Shown: piece after piece, positions 7,931-16,728 of the stretch | Layout of the letters: each line of letters starts with the position of its first letter | Position numbering within the stretch: position 1 is the stretch's first letter | DNA from: DCFW01 sp963790715 | GTDB taxonomy: Bacteria; Bacteroidota; Bacteroidia; Bacteroidales; Bacteroidaceae | DNA length: 64,000 nucleotides | Assembly (NCBI GenBank): GCA_963790715.1 | Contig: CAWBPN010000006.1 | Location: 1 to 64,000, forward strand | Direction of reading: 5' to 3' | Position numbers and translations under genes: made by a program | The notes under the pieces: generated by a model | Seen by the model: the letters and a program-made list of their open reading frames with translations, nothing else | Databases searched by the model: none | Told to the model about the DNA's origin: nothing

Positions 7931-10456
7931 ATGAAAAAATTTGTCGTTTCATTATTTATTTCTGCAATGTGTTGCGTGTGCACCATGGCCGGAATCAGAC
8001 ATTATGTTTTGCGTGACGGATGGAAAGTACAAGAGAATGGCAACGTTTATCATACGTCGCTGCCGACAACAGCCATGAACGTACTAATAAAAAACGGGGT
8101 ATACGGGAATGATGTTTTGGATAAGTTGAATTACAGAAATGTAAATAAATCCGACTTTAATCATCCGTGGCGATTCAGTAAAAGTTTCAAGCTACCGAAA
8201 TTAGACATTACGCAGCATGTGTTTCTTAAGCTGGACGGCATAAGTTATTCTGCCAATATTTTCGTTAATGGCAAACTTGTTGCATCACGAGATTCGATAA
8301 AAGGACCTTTTCGCCAGTATATGTTTGACATTACCCGGTATGTAAGTACCAAGAACAATGTTACAATTGAAGTCTTTCGTGCAAACCCGGGTGACCCCAA
8401 TATAGGTTTTGTAGACTGGAATCCGCGACCTGCGGATGAAAGCATGGGTATCTTCAGAGGTGTCGGCATTGATATTGTAGGCAATGTGATTATGAATAAT
8501 ACGGCCATACAATCACGTGTAAATACGAAAACGCTAAAAGAGGCATGGCTTACTTTAGTCACGGAATTGACAAATTTATCGGGACAAAAAGTGAGTGGAG
8601 TACTTAAAGGTGAACTTGACGGTAAACAAATAACTTTTCCGGTTACATTGAATGCCGGTGAAGAACGTTTATTGCGCCTCACTCCTAAGGAAATTCCCGC
8701 ATTGCATATTTCCAATCCCCTTTTATGGTGGTGCGATAACATGGGAGAGCCGAATTTATATAATGTATCTTTGAAGTTCGATGTAGAAAATAATACTTCG
8801 GATAAATGCAATATTACATTCGGCGTTCGTGAAATAGATGACTATACTACAAAAGAAGGATATAAGGGTTTTTTGCTGAATGGTAAAAAGGTACTTATTC
8901 GCGGTGCCGGGTGGACGGATGATATATTTCTTCGTGATACGCCTACATCTTATTTGAATCAAATCAAATATGTAAAGGATATGCATCTGAACACAATAAG
9001 ATTGGAAAACATCTGGGGAAATTCCGATGACTTGTTTAATATATGTGACCGTAATGGAATAATGATACTGGCGGGTTGGAGCTGCCAATGGGAATGGAGC
9101 GATTATATCGGTGGTAAGGAAGACCAATATACCAGCATAGCCGACAGCGACAGAGAATTGGTGGCAGAAGAATTGCAAGACCAAATATTATGGTTGCGTA
9201 ACCATCCGAGCATAATAGGTTGGTTCATCGGTAGTGATAAAGTACCGTCGCCTGAAATGGAAAGTCGTTACCGTGGCATAATATCTACCATTGACAAGCG
9301 GCCGTGCATTTGTTCCGCCAAGGATTGGGATAGTGAACTTTCAGGCAAAACAGGAACGAAAATGGCCGGTCCGTATGAGTATGTAGGCCCTAATTACTGG
9401 TATGTGGACACAAAATTGGGAGGTGCTTTCGGCTTCAATACCGAAACGTGCATAGGAGCTCAGTTGCCTGTGAAAGAATCTATTGAACGTATGATACCTG
9501 AAGATAAACTGTGGCCTGTAAACAATTTTTGCTACAATTATCATTGCGCAGCTTCAATAGCCGGAATGCATTCGTTGGATGTACTTACCGATATTATTAA
9601 CAGAAAATTCGGAGGAGCTACCGACTTGGATGATTATCTAAAAAAGGCCGACTTGCTGAATTACGACGGAACGCGTTCAATGTTTGAGGCGTTTCGCGTT
9701 AATATTCCTCATGCTACAGGTATTATACAGTGGAAACTGAATTCGGCCTGGCCCTCACTCTACTGGCAGTTATATGACTATTACGGAGTACCCACGGCAG
9801 CATATTATTCAGTGAAATCGGGCAATGCTCCGCAACAGCTTATATATAATTATAAGGATCACTGCGTTTATCTGGTAAACGAAGGACCTAAGACAGTGAA
9901 AATAAAGAGTGAGATGTCGCTATATGATTCCATTTCTGTTGAACGGCAAAAAGCAGACACGGTTACTACAATAGAGCCATATACGGTGCAAAAGCTTTTT
10001 GCTGTGAATAAATTGAGTAATCTGGGATTTTTGTTTTTAAGGCTTCATTGTGCAGATTACAAGGACGCTGTCGATAACACATATTGTTTAAGTGCGGATG
10101 AAGATGAATATGATTGGGCAAAGTCTACTTGGTATGTATCACCATTAAAAACCACCTCAAATTTCAGAGCTTTAGCTTCATTACCTGCTACGGCCTTGGA
10201 TGTTAAAGCCAAGTTAATTGATAATAAGGTGGAAGTCACCGTTACCAATAAATCAAATAAAATATCTTTTTTTAATAGGTTTATGCTAAAAGACGACAAA
10301 GGTAATGTACCGATGTATTCAATATGGAGCGATAATTATATTACCTTGCAGCCTGAAGAAACAAAAAAATTGACATGTTCTTTATCCGACGCTGTTAAGA
10401 ATTTGACACTTACGATTACAGGTTGGAATGATAAAGAGCAAACAATTAAATTCTGA
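7931..10456 (+). CDS. GH2 enzyme, exo-beta-D-glucosaminidase / mannosidase-like
   Basis: An 841-residue secreted glycoside hydrolase with a signal peptide (about residues 1-20). It has the GH2 layout: N-terminal sugar-binding beta domain (about 70-190), immunoglobulin-like domain (about 195-300), TIM barrel (about 305-620) and C-terminal beta domains. The barrel contains NHPSIIGWFIGSD, with Asp436 at the position of the acid/base of CsxA-type exo-glucosaminidases (Asp469 there). It also has FNTETCIG, with Glu505 at the nucleophile position (CsxA Glu541). QWKLNSAWPSLYWQLYD (about 600-617) is also typical of that subfamily. Plant-type endo-beta-mannosidases are close relatives, so the substrate may be beta-glucosaminide or beta-mannoside. 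Operon with the ROK kinase and regulator. Confidence 0.85.
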   Translation: MKKFVVSLFISAMCCVCTMAGIRHYVLRDGWKVQENGNVYHTSLPTTAMNVLIKNGVYGNDVLDKLNYRNVNKSDFNHPWRFSKSFKLPKLDITQHVFLKLDGISYSANIFVNGKLVASRDSIKGPFRQYMFDITRYVSTKNNVTIEVFRANPGDPNIGFVDWNPRPADESMGIFRGVGIDIVGNVIMNNTAIQSRVNTKTLKEAWLTLVTELTNLSGQKVSGVLKGELDGKQITFPVTLNAGEERLLRLTPKEIPALHISNPLLWWCDNMGEPNLYNVSLKFDVENNTSDKCNITFGVREIDDYTTKEGYKGFLLNGKKVLIRGAGWTDDIFLRDTPTSYLNQIKYVKDMHLNTIRLENIWGNSDDLFNICDRNGIMILAGWSCQWEWSDYIGGKEDQYTSIADSDRELVAEELQDQILWLRNHPSIIGWFIGSDKVPSPEMESRYRGIISTIDKRPCICSAKDWDSELSGKTGTKMAGPYEYVGPNYWYVDTKLGGAFGFNTETCIGAQLPVKESIERMIPEDKLWPVNNFCYNYHCAASIAGMHSLDVLTDIINRKFGGATDLDDYLKKADLLNYDGTRSMFEAFRVNIPHATGIIQWKLNSAWPSLYWQLYDYYGVPTAAYYSVKSGNAPQQLIYNYKDHCVYLVNEGPKTVKIKSEMSLYDSISVERQKADTVTTIEPYTVQKLFAVNKLSNLGFLFLRLHCADYKDAVDNTYCLSADEDEYDWAKSTWYVSPLKTTSNFRALASLPATALDVKAKLIDNKVEVTVTNKSNKISFFNRFMLKDDKGNVPMYSIWSDNYITLQPEETKKLTCSLSDAVKNLTLTITGWNDKEQTIKF

Positions 10457-10462
10457 TATTTT

Positions 10463-11641
10463 ATGGTACGACTTATCTTTTTAACTGATTTTACCGAAGC
10501 TTATCCGCATCATTTGTTACGGGGTATACGGCAATATGCGCGTGAACAGGGACACGAATCATGGGTTGTTTGTCGTATGCCACCTTCGTATAAAGAAGAA
10601 TACGGGATAAGGGGCGTCTTGAAATGGGCAAAGAAATGGGGTGCAAATGCAATCATCGGACGCTTTAATATAGATGAGGATGTGTTGCTTTTCAAGCAAA
10701 ATAAAATTGTAGTTATTGCCCAGGATTTTAAGAAGCGCTTTTCTGTCATACCTAACATTACAAGTGATTATATTTCTACGGGAGACATTGCCGGAAAATA
10801 TTTTTTGGACAAGGGCTTTACTTCTTTCGCTTTTTACGGATATAAAGACACGGTATGGTCTGATGAACGATGTGAAGGTTTTCGCCAAAGAATAATTAAA
10901 GCCGGATATGGACATAATTTCTTTGAATATAAGAAGCAACGGCTTGAAAATTTATGGTTTTATGAATCCACACCTCTTGTTAATTGGCTGAAATCATTGT
11001 CTTTGCACACGGCGGTATTTTGTTGCGACGATAATCAGGGAAATAAAATAGCTGAAGTATGTAAATTCAGTAATATTCGCATACCTAATGATCTGGCTGT
11101 CCTTGGCGTGGATAATGATGAAACGCTATGCTTACTTTCCGACCCTCCGCTTTCAAGCATTAGGCTCGATATTGAAAAAGGCGGTTATGAAGTAGCCCAA
11201 CTGATAACGCAAATTATCCAACGTGACGATTGTGCATTAAAAGACATAATTATTCAACCCGGCGGAATAATAAACCGAATGTCTACAAATGTATATGCAA
11301 CGGATGACCCGGCTATACTAAAAGCGATGGATTTTATTCATAATAATTTATCACATCAAATAAACGTTAAGGATATATTACGCCAGGTGCCGCTATCCCG
11401 CAGATTACTGGAAATACGTTTCAGGGAAATTACCGGACAATCCATTTATAAATACATATCAATACGCCGTATGGAATTGTTTGCCGACTTATTGTTGGAA
11501 AGAGACGCTCCAATAGCAGATATAGCAATGGAGGTCGGGTTCGAGAATTACGGTAACTTATCGCGCCGGTTTAAGGAAGTGAAGGGTTGCACGCCGATGG
11601 AATACAGGCGGCATAATAAAAGCGGTAAAATTTATCATTAA
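10463..11641 (+). CDS. XylR-type regulator: LacI-like sensor plus AraC DNA-binding domain
   Basis: A 392-residue cytoplasmic transcription factor. Residues about 1-275 form a periplasmic-binding-protein-like sensor, with GVDNDETLCLLSDPPLSSIRLD (about 212-233) typical of XylR/LacI-type effector domains. Residues about 285-388 are an AraC double helix-turn-helix (INVKDILRQVPLSRRLLEIRF, then IADIAMEVGFENYGNLSRRFKE). It begins 6 bp after the GH2 gene and is the last gene of locus 1. It probably senses a cytoplasmic sugar or sugar phosphate and controls the locus, in place of the hybrid two-component regulators used at many loci. Effector unknown. Confidence 0.9.
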   Translation: MVRLIFLTDFTEAYPHHLLRGIRQYAREQGHESWVVCRMPPSYKEEYGIRGVLKWAKKWGANAIIGRFNIDEDVLLFKQNKIVVIAQDFKKRFSVIPNITSDYISTGDIAGKYFLDKGFTSFAFYGYKDTVWSDERCEGFRQRIIKAGYGHNFFEYKKQRLENLWFYESTPLVNWLKSLSLHTAVFCCDDNQGNKIAEVCKFSNIRIPNDLAVLGVDNDETLCLLSDPPLSSIRLDIEKGGYEVAQLITQIIQRDDCALKDIIIQPGGIINRMSTNVYATDDPAILKAMDFIHNNLSHQINVKDILRQVPLSRRLLEIRFREITGQSIYKYISIRRMELFADLLLERDAPIADIAMEVGFENYGNLSRRFKEVKGCTPMEYRRHNKSGKIYH

Positions 11642-11689
11642 AAGAATGTTTGTATATTAATTTAATGTAAGTAATAAGAATTATAAAAT

Positions 11690-12868
11690 ATGTCGAAAAG
11701 AATAAACATGGCAATTGCTTTATTATTATTGATTATAGAGCATGCTTCAGCTTTTGATTTCAAAGCTAACGGTATTTTATATAGTTATATGAAAAACGGT
11801 AAGTCGGTTGAGGTGTCTGCCGGTTGTCAATATAAAGGTTTCGTCACCATACCTGACTCGGTTATGTATTTAAACACCAAATACGTGGTTGCAGGTATAG
11901 GTTACAGGGCATTTATGAATTGTACTGAGATGAAAGTAATCTCAATGCCTAATACAATAAAAATAATCGGTGCCGATGCTTTTGTAAATTGCCAAGGTTT
12001 ATCGTCTATTTTCATACCTGATTCGGTAACCAACATTGATAGTTGCGCTTTTCGTGGATGTACGGGATTGAAATCTATAAATATAGGGCGTTATGTAACC
12101 GAAATAGGACCTAAAGCATTTTGGGATTGTACAAATCTGGAGAGTATTGATGTGGTTAGCGGAAATAGCATTTACGCATCAGTAGACGGATCCTTGTACG
12201 ACAAGCACATAACTGCACTCATCAGTGTACCTACAGCAAAAAAAGGATGCTTCAACATTCCGGTTTTTACATCTTATATCGGTCAAATGGCATTTTACGG
12301 ATGCAACGGCATAACGGCTTTCAAGGTTGATAAGAAAAATCACTTTTTTACTTCAATTGACGGAGTATTATATAGTTTGGATAAAAAATCTTTAGTTTCT
12401 GTGCCGCATGGGATCAAAGGTAATTTTATTATTCCCTGCCATGTTGTGAATATTGAAGAATGTGCTTTTGCAGATTGCGAGCACCTGTCTTCAGTAATCA
12501 TTCCGAATTCGATAAAAAAGATAGGAGTTGAAGCTTTTTACCTTTGCAAGGAATTGAGTAATGTCAGTATTGGTAAATCCGTTAAAAGTATAGATATGGA
12601 AGCTTTTAGGGAATGCGTCGGATTAAAATCAATCACATTACCTGAATCTGTAACCGGTATAGGGCGGTTGGCTTTTGCAGGTTGTACAGGTTTGACATCT
12701 GTAGATATACCTAAAGCAGTTACTTATATAGGAGAAAATTCATTTGCCGGTTGCAGTAATTTGACAGCGATAAATGTAAATGATAAGAATTCAGTGTATA
12801 CATCAATAGGGGGAATTGTGTATGACAAATATAAAACAACAGTCATTTGTACCCCTCCTGGTAAATAA
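11690..12868 (+). CDS. BspA-type leucine-rich-repeat secreted protein
   Basis: A 392-residue exported protein with a signal peptide (about residues 1-21, ending ASA). It is made of about a dozen LRR_5 (BspA, Treponema pallidum-type) repeats of about 23 residues, with the pattern I-x-x-x-A-F-x-x-C-x-x-L-x-x-I-x-I-P-x-S-V. Two stretches interrupt the array with N-x-x-Y/F-x-S-x-x-G-x-L/V-Y-D motifs (about 160-180 and 215-235), and a third ends the protein. There is no lipobox and no recognisable type-IX sorting domain, so its surface attachment is unclear. Such proteins often mediate binding to host or microbial surfaces. It stands alone, 48 bp after locus 1. Confidence 0.85.
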   Translation: MSKRINMAIALLLLIIEHASAFDFKANGILYSYMKNGKSVEVSAGCQYKGFVTIPDSVMYLNTKYVVAGIGYRAFMNCTEMKVISMPNTIKIIGADAFVNCQGLSSIFIPDSVTNIDSCAFRGCTGLKSINIGRYVTEIGPKAFWDCTNLESIDVVSGNSIYASVDGSLYDKHITALISVPTAKKGCFNIPVFTSYIGQMAFYGCNGITAFKVDKKNHFFTSIDGVLYSLDKKSLVSVPHGIKGNFIIPCHVVNIEECAFADCEHLSSVIIPNSIKKIGVEAFYLCKELSNVSIGKSVKSIDMEAFRECVGLKSITLPESVTGIGRLAFAGCTGLTSVDIPKAVTYIGENSFAGCSNLTAINVNDKNSVYTSIGGIVYDKYKTTVICTPPGK

Positions 12869-12914
12869 ACATCGCCCTTTCAAAATTATTTTGTAGATTT
12901 TTTCTCGAAAAGTT

Positions 12915-12944
12915 TTGCAGATATAAAAAATATGTCTACTTTTG
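12915..12944 (+). promoter_or_regulatory. Promoter of tRNA-Glu / rpsT
   Basis: TTG at 12,915-12,917, a 19-bp spacer, then TACTTTTG at 12,937-12,944. This matches the Bacteroidales TTG / TAnnTTTG consensus exactly and lies 20 bp before the tRNA. Confidence 0.7.
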
Positions 12945-12963
12945 CAACCGCATTTACGGGAAA

Positions 12964-13035
12964 GGCCCGATCGTCTAAAGGTTAGGACACAAGATTTTCA
13001 TTCTTGAAATGGGAGTTCGATTCTCCCTCGGGCTA
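12964..13035 (+). tRNA. tRNA-Glu (anticodon UUC)
   Basis: The 7-bp acceptor stem GGCCCGA pairs with UCGGGCU (closing G-U pair), followed by a D-arm with GGUUAGGAC. The anticodon stem-loop CAAGA-UUUUCAU-UCUUG carries UUC. The T-arm is GGGAG-UUCGAUU-CUCCC. CCA is not encoded. Confidence 0.93.
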
Positions 13036-13074
13036 CAAAATTAATAATAACAAAAAACTTAAAGATTAGTCGAA

Positions 13075-13329
13075 ATGGCAAATCATAAATCATCACTTAA
13101 AAGAATTAGAAAGAGTGAGAGAAGAAATCTTCACAATAGATATTACGGCAAAACGATGAGAAATGCCGTTCGCAGATTTCGCGCATTAACCGTAAAGAGT
13201 GAAGCAGAAGCTGCTTATCCCACACTCCAAAAGATGTTGGATAAAATGGCTAAAATTCATCTCATTCATGAGAACAAAGCAGCCAATTTGAAATCCAAAT
13301 TAGCTACACAAATGAATAAGTTGTCATAA
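13075..13329 (+). CDS. rpsT: 30S ribosomal protein S20
   Basis: An 84-residue basic protein starting MANHKSSLKRIRKSERRN, the conserved S20 N-terminus, and ending in a helical Lys/Asn-rich tail. S20 binds 16S rRNA early in assembly of the small subunit. The length fits the family. It lies 39 bp after the tRNA-Glu gene and probably shares its promoter; a strong terminator follows. Confidence 0.97.
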   Translation: MANHKSSLKRIRKSERRNLHNRYYGKTMRNAVRRFRALTVKSEAEAAYPTLQKMLDKMAKIHLIHENKAANLKSKLATQMNKLS

Positions 13330-13358
13330 ATTAACGATTATTTTTTTGTAATCAGTAT

Positions 13359-13396
13359 AAAAAGGTTGAACTTTCAAAAGTTCAACCTTTTTATTT
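13359..13396 (+). terminator. Rho-independent terminator after rpsT
   Basis: The near-perfect hairpin AAAAGGTTGAAC / GTTCAACCTTTT around an 8-nt loop is followed by T-rich DNA. The stem is flanked by A and T tracts, so it could act in both directions. Confidence 0.85.
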
Positions 13397-13533
13397 GCAC
13401 ATATATTGCCGCAATATCCGCCACCAATAAAAAAGCATAATAATCAGGAATTTAAAGACAATAAAGAGGAAAAAGCTCGCCGATTTTTACTATTTTTGTA
13501 TCCAACATAAAAGAGAAAAATATTTTATAGTAT

Positions 13534-15492
13534 ATGACAGACCAAGAAATGGAAAAGGCCGAAGAGAAATACTCAGCAAGTAGTATTCAAGTACTTGAAG
13601 GCCTGGAAGCCGTCAGGAAACGTCCGGCTATGTATATCGGCGATATAAGTGCGAAAGGACTTCATCATTTAGTTAACGAAGTTGTGGACAACTCCATTGA
13701 TGAAGCATTGGCAGGTTTCTGTACACATATCGAAGTTACAATTAATGAAGATAATTCTATCACAGTACAGGATAACGGACGTGGCATTCCGGTTGATCTT
13801 CATGAAAAGGAAAAAAGATCCGCACTTGAAGTGGTTATGACAATACTTCATGCCGGCGGTAAATTCAATAAAGGTTCTTATAAAGTGTCGGGCGGACTGC
13901 ACGGCGTAGGCGTATCATGCGTAAATGCACTTTCGTCTCACATGACAACACAAGTGTTCCGTAACGGCAAAATATACCAACAAGAATATGCTAAAGGCAA
14001 ACCTCTGTATCCTGTTAAGGAAGTCGGAACTACCGACAAAACAGGTACACTCCAATGGTTTATGCCGGATGCGGAAATATTCAACGTCCATGAATATCAA
14101 TACTCAATCCTTGCAAGCCGTATGCGTGAATTGGCTTACCTCAATGCGGGAATAACCATTACGCTTACCGATAAACGCGTAAAAAATGAAGACGGTTCTT
14201 TCAAACAGGAAGTATTCCACTCAGAAGAGGGATTAAGGGAATTCGTGAGATATATTGATGCGTCATGCGAACATTTATTTGACGACGTTATTTACATCAA
14301 CACCGAAAAACAAGGCGTACCGGTTGAGGTGGCTATCATGTACAACACTACGTACAACGAGAAACTTCACAGCTACGTAAATAATATCAACACCATTGAA
14401 GGCGGGACACACGTTGCCGGCTTCCGTCGTGCACTTACACGTACATTGAAGAAATATGCCGATGACAACAAGATGTTGGATAAATTGAAGGTGGATATTT
14501 CAGGCGACGACTTCCGCGAAGGACTTACTGCAGTTATTTCAATTAAAGTTGCAGAACCGCAATTTGAAGGCCAAACGAAGACAAAATTGGGTAACAATGA
14601 AGTGATGGGAGCTGTTGACCAAGCTGTGGGCGAAGCACTTAATAATTATCTTGAAGAGCACCCGAAAGATGCTAAAATGATAGTTGACAAAGTGGTGCTG
14701 GCTGCTACTGCGCGCCATGCCGCACGCCGGGCACGCGAAATGGTTCAGAGTAAATCACACTCCGTGGGTGGCGGACTGCCGGGTAAACTGGCCGATTGCT
14801 CGGACAAAAATCCTGACAAGTGCGAGTTGTTCCTCGTCGAAGGTGATTCGGCAGGAGGTTCGGCAAAACAAGGACGCAACCGTTTCTACCAAGCCATTTT
14901 GCCGTTACGCGGTAAAATTTTGAACGTGGAAAAAGCGATGTACCATAAAGCACTTGAAAGCGAAGAAATTCGTAACATATACACTGCCTTGGGAGTTACC
15001 ATCGGTACAGAAGATGATTCAAAGGAAGCTAACATCAACAAACTTCGTTACAAAAAAATTATCATCATGACCGATGCCGATGTCGACGGTTCACACATTG
15101 ACACGCTAATTATGACATTCTTTTTCCGCTATATGCCTAAAATTATCCAAAACGGTTACCTCTATATAGCGACACCGCCTCTTTACCTTTGCTCAAAAGG
15201 AAAAGTACGTGAATATTGCTATACAGAAGAACAACGCCAGAAGTTCCTGAGCACATACGGCGACGGCACTGAAAACGGAATACACACACAGCGCTACAAA
15301 GGTTTGGGTGAAATGAATCCAGAACAATTGTGGGAAACGACAATGGACCCGGAAACCAGATTCTTAAAGCAAGTAAATATTGAAAGCGCCGCTGAAACCG
15401 ACCAGATATTTTCGATGCTTATGGGTGAAGACGTTGAACCGCGCCGCAAATTCATCGAAGACAATGCAAAATATGCCAATATCGACGCATAA
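13534..15492 (+). CDS. gyrB: DNA gyrase subunit B
   Basis: A 652-residue ATPase subunit of DNA gyrase. The GHKL ATP-binding motifs are VVDNSIDEALAGFC (about 49-62), DNGRGIPV (about 84-91) and GGLHGVGVSCVNALS (about 121-135). The TOPRIM domain shows EGDSAGGSAKQGRNR (about 435-449) and DADVDGSHI (about 514-522). The C-terminal QRYKGLGEMNP is typical. Length is normal for the Bacteroidota GyrB. A -7-like TATTTTTG lies at 13,491-13,498. The ATG at 13,534 gives an acidic N-terminal extension before SSIQVLEGLEAVRKRPAMYIG, usual for this phylum. Confidence 0.98.
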   Translation: MTDQEMEKAEEKYSASSIQVLEGLEAVRKRPAMYIGDISAKGLHHLVNEVVDNSIDEALAGFCTHIEVTINEDNSITVQDNGRGIPVDLHEKEKRSALEVVMTILHAGGKFNKGSYKVSGGLHGVGVSCVNALSSHMTTQVFRNGKIYQQEYAKGKPLYPVKEVGTTDKTGTLQWFMPDAEIFNVHEYQYSILASRMRELAYLNAGITITLTDKRVKNEDGSFKQEVFHSEEGLREFVRYIDASCEHLFDDVIYINTEKQGVPVEVAIMYNTTYNEKLHSYVNNINTIEGGTHVAGFRRALTRTLKKYADDNKMLDKLKVDISGDDFREGLTAVISIKVAEPQFEGQTKTKLGNNEVMGAVDQAVGEALNNYLEEHPKDAKMIVDKVVLAATARHAARRAREMVQSKSHSVGGGLPGKLADCSDKNPDKCELFLVEGDSAGGSAKQGRNRFYQAILPLRGKILNVEKAMYHKALESEEIRNIYTALGVTIGTEDDSKEANINKLRYKKIIIMTDADVDGSHIDTLIMTFFFRYMPKIIQNGYLYIATPPLYLCSKGKVREYCYTEEQRQKFLSTYGDGTENGIHTQRYKGLGEMNPEQLWETTMDPETRFLKQVNIESAAETDQIFSMLMGEDVEPRRKFIEDNAKYANIDA

Positions 15493-15518
15493 GATTTAAA
15501 ATACTTACGTTTTTGTTG

Positions 15519-15550
15519 AAAGAGCTTGATTTGTCAAGCTCTTTTCTTTT
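15519..15550 (+). terminator. Terminator after gyrB
   Basis: An 11-bp perfect stem (AAAGAGCTTGA / TCAAGCTCTTT, 15,519-15,544) with a 4-nt loop is followed by a T-rich stretch. Confidence 0.85.
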
Positions 15551-15570
15551 TCTAAAAAATCTTAATATTT

Positions 15571-15601
15571 TTTGCTATACTATGCTTTATCAGTAGTTTT
15601 G
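15571..15601 (+). promoter_or_regulatory. Promoter of the KDG kinase gene
   Basis: TTTG at 15,571-15,574, a 19-bp spacer and TAGTTTTG at 15,594-15,601 fit the Bacteroidales consensus. Transcription should start near 15,608, which rules out the upstream in-frame start at 15,572 and supports the ATG at 15,626. Confidence 0.7.
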
Positions 15602-15625
15602 TGTAATAAAGCAAAGAAGTTATTT

Positions 15626-16663
15626 ATGGCAAAAGTTGTTACATTCGGTGAGATGCTTCTAAGACTTACAGCACCCGACGAATTACGTTTATCGCAAACT
15701 AGTGAATTTGGAGCCTCTTATGGAGGCAGTGAGTCAAACGTAGCCGTTTCATTAGCTACTCTCGGCTTAGATACTGAATACATCACGCGATTACCCGACA
15801 ATGAATTAGGACGGAACTGTGTGTCGGTACTACGATCACATAATGTAGGCACAGATTACATCCTTTTCGGAGGGAAGCGAATAGGTATCTATTTTCTTGA
15901 GAACGGTGCGGTCTATCGCTCATCTGATGTGGTATACGACCGCGACGATTCGTCATACGCCACATTGGCTCCGGGAATGATTGATTGGCACAATGCATTT
16001 AAAGATGCCACTTGGTTTCACTTCTCAGGAATTGCAGCCGCTATCAGTAAAAGCGCAGCTTTAGCATGCGAAGAGGCAATAAACATTGCCGACGAAATGG
16101 GACTAATCATATCTTGCGACCTCAATTTTCGGGAAAAGCTTTGGACATACGGAGAAAAAGCCACCGACGTAATTCCGCGTTTAGCACAAAAATGCGATGT
16201 CATGTTCGGAAGTCAAGCCGAATACAGTCAGGTATTCGGCGTAAAACGTCCTGTATTCAAAGCGTTGGACTCAAATTATCAAATACCGGTAAGCGAATAT
16301 GAATCGGCCATGAGCGAAGTGGCAAAACTTTGTCCAAGGTGCAAGAAGTTCTTTGTAGCTCTACGCTATCAAATAAACTCAAATCATAATACTTTCAGTG
16401 GTGTTCTTTATGAAAACGGGAAAACATTTTTAGCTCCTGTTTACGACATAACGCATGTGGTAGATAAGATAGGTGTCGGCGATGCGTTTGCAGCTGGTAT
16501 GATATTTGGACTAAACACATATAATGACGACCAAAAGACGCTGAAATTCGCCACATCTTGCAGTGCGTTAAAAAATACAATTTACGGAGATTTCAACTTG
16601 GCTACACGCGAAGAAGTGGAAGGACTTATGAACGGTGACGGTTCCGGGCGAGTATCAAGATAA
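15626..16663 (+). CDS. kdgK: 2-keto-3-deoxygluconate kinase (PfkB family)
   Basis: A 345-residue ribokinase-family enzyme that phosphorylates 2-keto-3-deoxygluconate with ATP, leading to pyruvate and glyceraldehyde-3-phosphate in uronic-acid use. The start ATG at 15,626 gives MAKVVTFGEMLLRL, the family N-terminus. GASYGGSESNVAVSLATLGL (about 32-51) is the substrate-binding signature. DKIGVGDAFAAGMIFGL (about 283-299) contains the G-x-G-D catalytic motif with the base Asp. It is a single-gene unit with its own promoter and terminator. Other PfkB sugar kinases (such as fructokinases) are the alternative. Confidence 0.85.
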   Translation: MAKVVTFGEMLLRLTAPDELRLSQTSEFGASYGGSESNVAVSLATLGLDTEYITRLPDNELGRNCVSVLRSHNVGTDYILFGGKRIGIYFLENGAVYRSSDVVYDRDDSSYATLAPGMIDWHNAFKDATWFHFSGIAAAISKSAALACEEAINIADEMGLIISCDLNFREKLWTYGEKATDVIPRLAQKCDVMFGSQAEYSQVFGVKRPVFKALDSNYQIPVSEYESAMSEVAKLCPRCKKFFVALRYQINSNHNTFSGVLYENGKTFLAPVYDITHVVDKIGVGDAFAAGMIFGLNTYNDDQKTLKFATSCSALKNTIYGDFNLATREEVEGLMNGDGSGRVSR

Positions 16664-16708
16664 AAAAATAAGAGGCTATGTAGAAAACACAACCTCTTAT
16701 TTTTTTTA
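16664..16708. terminator. Bidirectional terminator between kdgK and the OmpA-like gene
   Basis: A 9-bp stem AATAAGAGG / CCTCTTATT with a 17-nt loop, preceded by an A tract and followed by a T tract. It can serve the two convergent genes. Confidence 0.7.
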
Positions 16709-16728
16709 TGATTGATTTATTGATTTGC

